Shown piece after piece: positions 1-3,947 of a stretch of DNA of 5,529 bases. The position numbers were made by a program, and so were the translations under genes. Location of the stretch: positions 1 to 5,529 of the forward strand of contig JAOZPW010000086.1 in NCBI GenBank assembly GCA_029932545.1, given 5' to 3'. Within the stretch, counting starts at the first letter, position 1, and every line of letters begins with the position of its first letter. This DNA is from Thermoanaerobaculales bacterium. Lineage in GTDB: Bacteria; Acidobacteriota; Thermoanaerobaculia; Thermoanaerobaculales; Sulfomarinibacteraceae. The notes under the pieces were generated by a model. That model saw only the letters and a program-made list of their open reading frames with translations, was not told where the DNA came from and made no database searches.

Positions 1-82
1 AGTTTTCCCGCCGAAGGGCCAACCGCAGGGACTGGACCAGGTCGGCGTCGTCCTCGATCAGTAGCAGTCGTTCCTGAGTCAT
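1..82 (-). CDS. PhoB-like response regulator, N-terminal fragment (truncated by window edge)
   Basis: Only the first 27 codons are visible, starting at the ATG complementary to 80-82. The translation begins MTQERLLLIEDDADLVQSL, the first beta strand of a receiver domain followed by the acidic cluster E10-D11-D12 that binds magnesium next to the phosphorylated aspartate; that aspartate and the output domain lie outside the window. The ATG is 3 nt after the phoU stop, and its Shine-Dalgarno lies inside the last phoU codons, so the two are very likely co-transcribed and translationally coupled. The position directly after pstCAB-phoU makes a phosphate-regulon regulator of the PhoB/OmpR class the best guess. 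That identity is inferred from context; the visible residues show only a receiver domain. Confidence 0.8.
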   Translation of the reverse strand, partial: MTQERLLLIEDDADLVQSLRLALRREN

Positions 83-85
83 GAA

Positions 86-748
86 TCAACCCTCCAAAGG
101 TTGGTGGCGAATCGGCGTACCTTCCTCAAGATAGACGATCTCCTCGGCGATGTTGGTCGCCTGGTCACCGATGCGTTCGGCATAGCGGGCGACGAAGATC
201 AGCGCGATGGCTCGGGAAATCGTTTGCGGGTCGTCGATCATGAAGGTGATCAGCTCGCGGAGCAGTTGCACGTACAGGGCATCAACCTCGTCATCTCTGC
301 CGATGATTTCCCGAGCCTTTGCCGAGTCGCGCTGCACATAAGCTGAGATCGCATCCGAAACCATCGCGCGGGAGAGATTGAGCATGCGAGGCAGATCGAT
401 CAGGGGTTTGACGGTCTCTTTGTCGTTGAGATAGAGCACACGCTCGGCGATGTTGGTGGCATGGTCGGCGATCCGTTCCAACTCGGGGCCGAGTTTGATG
501 GCGACGATGACAAATCGGAGATCCGTGGCCGCCGGCTGATGCTTGACGATGAATTCGGCTGCCAGCCGATCGATCTCGACCTCCAGCTGGTCGATGACGT
601 CATCACCGTCGATCACCTTCTGTGCCAGGACTGAATCCCGTTCGATCAGGGCCTTGCCGGCATCGGAAAGTGCCCGCTCGACCAGGCCGGCCATCGTCAG
701 AATCAACTCCTTGATCTGTTCCAGTTCGTCTTCAAACAGTCGCTGCAT
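86..748 (-). CDS. phoU: Phosphate transport system regulatory protein PhoU
   Basis: PhoU is a cytoplasmic, mostly helical protein that couples the Pst transporter to the PhoR/PhoB signalling pair and restrains phosphate uptake. The 220-residue length is usual for the family. The protein is an internal duplication of two three-helix bundles. The metal-binding signature appears twice, exactly 100 residues apart: ELERIADHATNIAE (E91, D95, N99) and YAERIGDQATNIAEE (E191, D195, N199). The duplication is also visible in DNA near 143-180 and 443-480. I chose the ATG at 746-748 because the family begins near MQRLFEDELEQIKEL and because AAAGGA lies 7 nt upstream. An in-frame ATG at 782-784 would add 12 residues of repeat-like sequence (RLSSQLSKD) and is less likely. 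The gene is fourth of five in the operon. Unlike the tight junction at its 3' end, its 5' end is separated from pstB by a repeat-filled gap. Confidence 0.96.
   Translation of the reverse strand: MQRLFEDELEQIKELILTMAGLVERALSDAGKALIERDSVLAQKVIDGDDVIDQLEVEIDRLAAEFIVKHQPAATDLRFVIVAIKLGPELERIADHATNIAERVLYLNDKETVKPLIDLPRMLNLSRAMVSDAISAYVQRDSAKAREIIGRDDEVDALYVQLLRELITFMIDDPQTISRAIALIFVARYAERIGDQATNIAEEIVYLEEGTPIRHQPLEG
91..95 (-). promoter_or_regulatory. Shine-Dalgarno of the response regulator, inside phoU
   Basis: On the minus strand GGAGG is followed by GTTGATTC and then ATG, so an eight-base spacing. The site is made by the last phoU codons (GAG GGT TGA), which ties regulator translation to ribosomes finishing phoU. 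Confidence 0.75.
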
Positions 749-755
749 GATTATG

Positions 756-761
756 TCCTTT
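756..761 (-). promoter_or_regulatory. Shine-Dalgarno that decides the phoU start
   Basis: On the minus strand AAAGGA is followed by CATAATC and ATG (746-748). It supports the shorter PhoU start over the in-frame ATG at 782-784. Confidence 0.65.
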
Positions 762-821
762 GAAAGCTGAGAACTCAGGCGCATTCAAAATCCAAGGGCA
801 AAGCCACGAAGAGGGGAAAAT

Positions 822-853
822 AGCCACAAAAAGGCGCAAAAAGGCACGAAGAG
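822..853 (-). repeat. Decamer repeat array, copy A (inverted orientation)
   Basis: Read on the minus strand this is CTCTTCG, TGCCTTTTTG, CGCCTTTTTG, TGGCT, then ATTTT. It is the same unit series as copies B (924-955) and C (1956-1985). A further partial unit lies at 803-813, where GCCACGAAGAG matches GGCACGAAGAG at 843-853, 40 bp away. Confidence 0.75.
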
Positions 854-882
854 AAATACATTTAAGGCAAAGCGGTTGGTCA

Positions 883-902
883 TATTTCTTTATAAAGAAA
901 TA
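883..902. repeat. Perfect 20-bp palindrome, AT-rich
   Basis: TATTTCTTTA is followed directly by its reverse complement TAAAGAAATA, with no spacer; the next pair (882 A, 903 G) does not match. It sits in the middle of the nested inverted repeat. It could be an operator for a dimeric DNA-binding protein or the apex of a hairpin. No protein can be named. Confidence 0.85.
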
Positions 903-923
903 GGTTAACTTCTTTTCGTTTCC

Positions 924-955
924 TTTTTTGTGCATTTTTGTGCATTTTTGTGGCT
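924..955 (+). repeat. Decamer repeat array, copy B
   Basis: Units are TTTTTTG (924-930), TGCATTTTTG twice (931-950) and a terminal TGGCT (951-955). The ending TTTTTGTGGCT is shared exactly with copy C at 1956-1985. Copy B forms the right arm of the nested inverted repeat. Confidence 0.8.
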
Positions 956-965
956 GCTCCTCTTG

Positions 966-985
966 TAGCTTCTTGCAAGAGGCTA
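966..985. repeat. Near-perfect 20-bp dyad centred on TTGCAA (after array B)
   Basis: TAGCTTCTTG is followed by CAAGAGGCTA. Nine of ten pairs match; the sixth pair from the centre (970 T, 981 G) does not, though it would be a G-U wobble in plus-strand RNA. It begins 10 nt after decamer array B. A similar dyad with different arms follows array C at 1992-2009. Confidence 0.75.
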
Positions 986-986
986 A

Positions 987-1017
987 GCTGACAGCTGACA
1001 GCTGATAGCTGAGAGCT
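987..1017 (+). repeat. Heptamer tandem array GCTGACA, four copies plus GCT
   Basis: Units are GCTGACA (987-993), GCTGACA (994-1000), GCTGATA (1001-1007), GCTGAGA (1008-1014) and a partial GCT. The array ends 4 nt before the pstB stop codon. The same family is at 3866-3895, and a lone unit GCTGAGA is at 766-772 just before phoU, all in the same orientation. The unit is quasi-palindromic (GCTG-A-CAGC), so it reads almost the same on both strands, and on the operon's coding strand it reads CTGTCAG. Confidence 0.9.
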
Positions 1018-1021
1018 CCCC

Positions 1022-1801
1022 TCATCCGAACCTCCCGGTGATGTAGTCCTCGGTCACGGAGTTGATCGGGTTGGTAAACATGGTCGTCGTGTCGCCGAAC
1101 TCGATGACCTCTCCCAGCATGAAGAAGGCCGTCACATCGGCAATCCGGGCTGCCTGTTGCAAGTTGTGAGTCACAATGACAATGGTATAGCGCTCCTTGA
1201 GATGCGCCAGTGTTTCTTCAATCTTCGCGGTCGAAATTGGGTCGAGGGCGGATGCGGGCTCGTCGAGCAGGATGATCTGCGGTTCGTTGGCCAGGGTCCG
1301 GGCGATGCAGAGCCGTTGCTGTTGTCCGCCCGACAGCCCGAGGGCGGAGTCGGACAGGCGATCCTTGACCTCAGTCCAGAGATCGGCCTGGAGCAGGGCC
1401 CTTTCGGTGATCTCTTCCAACTGTGCCTTGTTCTTGATCCCTGCCATTCGGGGTCCGTAGGTGATGTTGTCGGCAATCGTCATCGGGAAGGGGTTGCTCT
1501 TCTGGAAGACCATACCGACCCGGGTGCGGAGTTTTTCCAGATCGACATCACGAGCGTTGACGTCGTGGCCTTCCACGAGCACTTTGCCCTCGAGACGAAC
1601 ACCCTCGATCGAGTCGTTCATGCGGTTGAAACACCGTAGATATGTACTCTTTCCGCACCCGGAAGGACCGATCAGGGCGGTGACTTTCCGATCCGGCATC
1701 GTCAGACTGATCTTCTTCAAGGCCTGGGTCTCGCCGTAATAAAAATCCAGGTCCTCGGAAGCAAGAACGGTCGGTGAGGTTGGGTCTGTTGAATTGGCCA
1801 T
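1022..1801 (-). CDS. pstB: Phosphate ABC transporter ATP-binding protein PstB
   Basis: PstB hydrolyses ATP on the cytoplasmic side of the membrane to drive phosphate import through PstC-PstA. The 259 residues contain every ABC-ATPase motif: Walker A GPSGCGKST (45-53), Q-loop Q100 in GMVFQKSNPFP, signature LSGGQQQR (156-163), Walker B IILLDEP (176-182) with catalytic E181, D-loop SALD (184-187) and switch histidine H212 in VIVTHNLQQAARI. Family-specific traits are CFNRMND after Walker A, NPFP after the Q-loop, and the C-terminal EDYITGRFG. The ATG start is preceded on the minus strand by GGAG-TCTAA, so a TAA lies directly against the ATG. Spacing from pstA is unusually large (377 nt) and filled with repeats. 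The coding sequence itself looks intact. Confidence 0.98.
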   Translation of the reverse strand: MANSTDPTSPTVLASEDLDFYYGETQALKKISLTMPDRKVTALIGPSGCGKSTYLRCFNRMNDSIEGVRLEGKVLVEGHDVNARDVDLEKLRTRVGMVFQKSNPFPMTIADNITYGPRMAGIKNKAQLEEITERALLQADLWTEVKDRLSDSALGLSGGQQQRLCIARTLANEPQIILLDEPASALDPISTAKIEETLAHLKERYTIVIVTHNLQQAARIADVTAFFMLGEVIEFGDTTTMFTNPINSVTEDYITGRFG

Positions 1802-1806
1802 TTAGA

Positions 1807-1810
1807 CTCC
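1807..1810 (-). promoter_or_regulatory. Shine-Dalgarno of pstB, next to an abutting TAA-ATG
   Basis: On the minus strand GGAG is followed by TCTAA and ATG, a 5-nt spacing. The TAA at 1802-1804 closes the open frame that begins at the end of pstA, in the same frame as pstB, so ribosomes ending there would be placed exactly on the pstB start. Confidence 0.6.
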
Positions 1811-1842
1811 AACTGCTTCGAAAGGCGAGGGGGCGCCGAATC

Positions 1843-1873
1843 GAAACTGGAAACTGGAAACTGGAAACTGGAA
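1843..1873 (+). repeat. Heptamer tandem array GAAACTG, four perfect copies plus GAA
   Basis: Four identical GAAACTG units occupy 1843-1870, followed by GAA. The same unit occurs inverted at 2116-2142, so the two arrays bracket most of the pstA-pstB spacer. It is unrelated in sequence to the GCTGACA heptamers but has the same 7-bp period. Confidence 0.92.
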
Positions 1874-1890
1874 GCGGCAATATTCATAAG

Positions 1891-1905
1891 GGCCCGTTGC
1901 GGGCC
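1891..1905. repeat. Short hairpin, 6-bp stem and 3-nt loop (GGCCCG-TTG-CGGGCC)
   Basis: Perfect 6-bp GC stem around a TTG loop. No T-tract follows on either strand, so it is not an intrinsic terminator. It is one of three hairpins of the same size in this spacer. Confidence 0.7.
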
Positions 1906-1955
1906 GGGATACCGACGCTCCAAAACGCAGTCCCAGCATTTCATTCGGCTTCTCG

Positions 1956-1985
1956 TTTTGTGCCTCTTTGTGCCTTTTTGTGGCT
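1956..1985 (+). repeat. Decamer repeat array, copy C
   Basis: Units are TTTTG (1956-1960), TGCCTCTTTG (1961-1970), TGCCTTTTTG (1971-1980) and a terminal TGGCT (1981-1985), followed by ATTT as in copy A. It has the same layout as copy B at 924-955, about 1 kb away in a different gap. Confidence 0.8.
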
Positions 1986-1991
1986 ATTTCA

Positions 1992-2009
1992 TGAACCTTG
2001 CAAGGGTCA
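1992..2009. repeat. Near-perfect 18-bp dyad centred on TTGCAA (after array C)
   Basis: TGAACCTTG is followed by CAAGGGTCA. Eight of nine pairs match; the mismatch (1995 A, 2006 G) is the sixth pair from the centre, the same place as in the dyad at 966-985. It starts 6 nt after decamer array C. The arms differ from those at 966-985 yet still pair. Confidence 0.75.
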
Positions 2010-2061
2010 ACGCCTTTGTCAGCACCGCTGGAAAGGCCGAGTTGAGTTTCTAGCCCAGGCC

Positions 2062-2076
2062 ACCCGCTTCGCGGGT
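2062..2076. repeat. Short hairpin with GCGAAGC core on the coding strand
   Basis: ACCCGC-TTC-GCGGGT on the plus strand. On the minus (transcribed-sense) strand the centre reads GCGAAGC, a sequence known to form an exceptionally stable DNA mini-hairpin. There is no T-tract beside it. Confidence 0.7.
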
Positions 2077-2093
2077 CCGTATTTTCGGCTCGG

Positions 2094-2108
2094 CAGGCCT
2101 TCGGCCTG
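2094..2108. repeat. Short hairpin CAGGCC-TTC-GGCCTG
   Basis: A 6-bp stem with a TTC loop (GAA on the coding strand), 32 bp from the hairpin at 2062-2076 and of identical design with a different stem sequence. There is no T-tract beside it. Confidence 0.7.
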
Positions 2109-2115
2109 GCGCCGG

Positions 2116-2142
2116 TTCCTAGTTTCCAGTTTCCAGTTTCCA
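2116..2142 (-). repeat. Heptamer tandem array, inverted copy of 1843-1873
   Basis: On the plus strand the units are TAGTTTC (2120-2126, one mismatch), CAGTTTC (2127-2133) and CAGTTTC (2134-2140), then CA; on the minus strand this is GAAACTG. It can pair with 1843-1873 over about 22 consecutive bases, and a few more after a 1-nt bulge, enclosing a loop of roughly 240 nt. It begins just 2 nt beyond the GTG at 2144-2146. Confidence 0.85.
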
Positions 2143-2178
2143 ACACGGTCTCCTCCTGGTTCCGACGGTTCTGGCTGT

Positions 2179-3798
2179 TCATACCTCACCTCCACGGTAG
2201 GCCTTCTGCAACCGCCGCCGAATGACGATGGCGCCCAGGTTCAGACCGGCAACGAGGGCCAGCAGCACCAGGGTCGTAGCAAAGGCCATCGGTTTGGCTG
2301 CCTCGACGTTCGGGGACTGCATGCTGACGTCGTAGATGTGAAACCCCAGGTGCATGAATTTCCGGTCGAGATGGAGGAAAGGGGCCGAGCCGTCCAGGGG
2401 AAGACTGGGTGCCAGTTTGACGGCGCCGGTCAGCATCAGAGGGGCAACCTCACCGGCCGCCCGCCCGATCGCCAAAATGACGCCGGTCAGGATGCCTGGC
2501 ATGGCGGCGGGAAGAATGATCGTGCGAAGTGTTTGCCACTGGGTGCTGCCGAGAGCCCGGGAACCGTCCCTCCAGTCACGTGGAACTGCCAATAGGCCCT
2601 CGCGGGACGCGACGACGACGACGGGAAGGGTCAGGAGGGCCAGAGTCAGGGAGGCCCAAAAAATACCGCCGGTTCCAAAGGTCGGAGTCGGCAGACGATC
2701 GGCATAGAGCCACCGGTCGAGCGTGCCCCCGACCCCGTAGATGAAAAACCCCAGACCGAACATGCCGAATACGATTGAAGGAACTCCGGCCAGATTATGG
2801 ACCGCCTGCGTGGCCAGATTGAGAAGCCACCCCTTGCGAGCATATTCCGTCATGTAGACGGCGGTGACGACACCCAGGGGAACGACTGCGAGGGTCATCA
2901 ACAGGACCAGCAAAATCGTGCCGAAAAGTGCCGGGTAGATGCCGCCTTCGGTGTTGGCTTCCCTGGGTTCGGCGACCAGAAATTGAACGCCACGCTTCAG
3001 GGTCTCCCAGACCTGGCCGGCGAAGGATAGATCATTTGGGAAACTGACATTGATCACATCGGCCAACGCCACGGTGACGTCACCTCTGCCCGTGTCAATA
3101 ACCAACAGCCCTCTTCTGAGCTCGGCGTCGATGTCTGCGACTGCCCGGTCCGTTCCCTCCATCTTCGGGAGAAGTCGGGCCTCGACTTTCTGCCTCCGGA
3201 GTTCGAGCGTGACGATCTCTTGCTGAGTTCCGCGAGACCGGGCGTTTGCCGACCGCTCCCTGAGCGCGAGCTTCTCCTCGATTTGTGTCAGGGGCCGCCG
3301 AATTGTCTCGCGTTCTTCGAGTAACTTTCTTCGTTGCCGGCGAAGGTTCTGACCATTCTGGAGCATTGCCTGAAGGGCACGGGTGTCGGATGGGTCGATC
3401 AATCGACCTGAAGTGTCGTTGATTGTGGTCAGATGGCCGAAGACATCCCCGTACTCGGAGCGCTCGACCCTCACGACCTCGGGATGGGAATGGAGGCTGG
3501 AGATATCGTTGTCGTCAATCCAGCGGAAATCCCGGCCGTCGATATCGCGCGAGCCGATTTTGAACTTTGTCCTCTCACCCATTCCGGAGGGCAACACTTC
3601 GCTTTGAACGGCCGGTCCGATGACCCTGCTGCCGTCGATCAGGTTGACTTCAATGATCTCAGCCGGCCAGAACCAGCCGAACGCATTGACCGCAACGATG
3701 CCGATCAGAACCGCCAGCATCGTCAGGATGACGCCGGTTGCCAGAGCCGAGGCCCAGATGCCGGGTGAGGGTGACGGCGCGCCATGAATTTTAGACAC
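2179..3798 (-). CDS. pstA: Phosphate ABC transporter permease PstA, long form with coiled-coil insert
   Basis: PstA is one of two inner-membrane subunits forming the phosphate channel. At 539 residues it is much longer than the roughly 300-residue E. coli type. Membrane helix 1 is at about 14-40. A hydrophilic segment follows (about 45-285), including a charged, heptad-like helical stretch at about 137-228 that should form a coiled coil in the periplasm. The permease core then begins at EPREANTEGGIYPALFGT (278-294), with further helices near 288-312, 338-360, 378-398, 436-456 and 506-527. The EAA loop that contacts PstB is DGSRALGSTQWQTLRTIILP (411-430). The start is a GTG at 3796-3798 with GGAGG 4 nt upstream; the first in-frame ATG lies inside helix 1 and would destroy it. 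From memory, Pseudomonas PstA has the same layout with similar blocks such as FWPA and HLGFHIYDV. The 3' end overlaps an ATG as ATGA. Confidence 0.97.
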   Translation of the reverse strand: MSKIHGAPSPSPGIWASALATGVILTMLAVLIGIVAVNAFGWFWPAEIIEVNLIDGSRVIGPAVQSEVLPSGMGERTKFKIGSRDIDGRDFRWIDDNDISSLHSHPEVVRVERSEYGDVFGHLTTINDTSGRLIDPSDTRALQAMLQNGQNLRRQRRKLLEERETIRRPLTQIEEKLALRERSANARSRGTQQEIVTLELRRQKVEARLLPKMEGTDRAVADIDAELRRGLLVIDTGRGDVTVALADVINVSFPNDLSFAGQVWETLKRGVQFLVAEPREANTEGGIYPALFGTILLVLLMTLAVVPLGVVTAVYMTEYARKGWLLNLATQAVHNLAGVPSIVFGMFGLGFFIYGVGGTLDRWLYADRLPTPTFGTGGIFWASLTLALLTLPVVVVASREGLLAVPRDWRDGSRALGSTQWQTLRTIILPAAMPGILTGVILAIGRAAGEVAPLMLTGAVKLAPSLPLDGSAPFLHLDRKFMHLGFHIYDVSMQSPNVEAAKPMAFATTLVLLALVAGLNLGAIVIRRRLQKAYRGGEV

Positions 3799-3802
3799 AG
3801 GT

Positions 3803-3807
3803 CCTCC
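3803..3807 (-). promoter_or_regulatory. Shine-Dalgarno supporting the GTG start of pstA
   Basis: On the minus strand GGAGG is followed by ACCT and GTG (3796-3798). The spacing is slightly short but the match is strong, and no ATG alternative keeps membrane helix 1. Confidence 0.7.
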
Positions 3808-3865
3808 GAGAGCCCAGAGTCCCTGTTTTCTCGGCCTTCGCCAATCTTATCGGTGCCGCTGTTCG

Positions 3866-3895
3866 GCTGAGAGCTGAGAGCTGACAGCTGACAGC
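3866..3895 (+). repeat. Heptamer tandem array GCTGAGA/GCTGACA, four copies plus GC
   Basis: Units are GCTGAGA twice (3866-3879) and GCTGACA twice (3880-3893), then GC. It is the same family and orientation as 987-1017, here in the pstC-pstA spacer, and the same two variants occur in opposite order. On the coding strand the first units read CTGTCAG. Confidence 0.9.
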
Positions 3896-3896
3896 G

Positions 3897-3947
3897 AGCC
3901 GGCCGACCTGGCGGGACGGTTGGTGGTTCCTGAACGTTCGGCCGGCT
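3897..3947. repeat. Hairpin directly after the pstC stop codon
   Basis: AGCCGGCCGA (3897-3906) pairs perfectly with TCGGCCGGCT (3938-3947) across a 31-nt loop, and the arm at 3947 touches the pstC stop codon at 3948-3950. In the message the stem would form right behind ribosomes leaving pstC. No U-run follows on the minus strand (the next bases are CGCTGTCAGC), so it does not look like an intrinsic terminator. A role in mRNA end protection or partial attenuation between pstC and pstA is possible. Confidence 0.7.

Larger units (their letters stand above)
822..955. repeat. AT-rich nested inverted repeat between pstB and phoU
   Basis: The left arm begins AGCCACAAAAAGGCGCAAAA at 822, and the right arm, read backwards on the minus strand from 955, begins AGCCACAAAAATGCACAAAA. 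Over the first 25 positions they differ at four places. The region between the arms holds a perfect 20-bp palindrome (883-902). The midpoint of the outer arms is at about 888.5 and that of the palindrome at 892.5, so the two symmetries are nearly concentric. The block is strongly AT-rich against GC-rich genes on both sides. No protein or known RNA family is recognised in it. A long imperfect hairpin in the pstB-phoU message, or a degenerate small repeat element, is possible. Confidence 0.8.
732..1025 (-). other. Open frame across the pstB-phoU gap, starting at an ATGA overlap; probably not a conserved gene
   Basis: The pstB stop is part of an ATGA: an ATG at 1023-1025 overlaps the TGA, with GGGAGG 5 nt upstream (1031-1036). 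The frame stays open for 97 codons through all the repeats and stops at 732-734, 17 nt inside phoU. The predicted product is low-complexity translation of the repeats (for example YQLSAVS from the heptamers, then lysine-rich sequence) and resembles no family I recognise. The Shine-Dalgarno comes from codons for the conserved PstB C-terminus, so it may be accidental. It could be a coupling leader, a relic of an older phoU start, or chance. I do not call it a gene. Confidence 0.3.
1802..2178. other. Repeat-filled pstA-pstB spacer with an in-frame open reading frame
   Basis: This 377-nt gap has no recognisable gene. From right to left it holds heptamer array CAGTTTC (2116-2142), hairpins 2094-2108 and 2062-2076, the TTGCAA dyad (1992-2009), decamer array C (1956-1985), hairpin 1891-1905 and heptamer array GAAACTG (1843-1873). 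On the minus strand an ATG at 2180-2182 overlaps the pstA stop as ATGA, with GGAGG 6 nt upstream. It opens a 126-codon frame that ends in the TAA touching the pstB ATG, in the same frame as pstB. A second in-frame start, GTG at 2144-2146, has AGGAGGAG just before it (2150-2157). The translation is repeat-derived (ETGNWKLGTG near the start, FQFPVSSFQF near the end), so a functional protein is doubtful. Other frames here are also poor in stops. Confidence 0.6.

Noticed and set aside
782..784. Upstream in-frame ATG for phoU
   Set aside because: It lacks a good Shine-Dalgarno and adds 12 residues of repeat-like sequence; the ATG at 746-748 fits the family N-terminus and has AAAGGA at 7 nt.
860..925. 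Possible sigma-70 promoter for phoU in the AT-rich block (TATAAA at about 891-896)
   Set aside because: No acceptable -35 element lies at 16-18 bp on the minus strand; the TATAAA-like string is simply the centre of the palindrome.
766..1017. Insertion sequence or MITE with target duplication between pstB and phoU
   Set aside because: There is no transposase fragment, and the flanking heptamers are a tandem-repeat family also found elsewhere in the operon, so they are not a clear target duplication.
822..2142. Possible CRISPR array
   Set aside because: The repeat units are 7 or 10 bp with no spacers of regular length, and there are no cas genes.
1774..2595. 273-codon plus-strand open frame across the pstA-pstB spacer and the 3' end of pstA
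   Set aside because: It runs antisense to pstA and pstB, its translation is repeat-derived or composition-driven, and it shows no recognisable domain.
3897..3947. Intrinsic terminator after pstC
   Set aside because: The stem is strong, but no U-run follows on the minus strand, and the plus-strand side has only TTTA within the pstC stop region.
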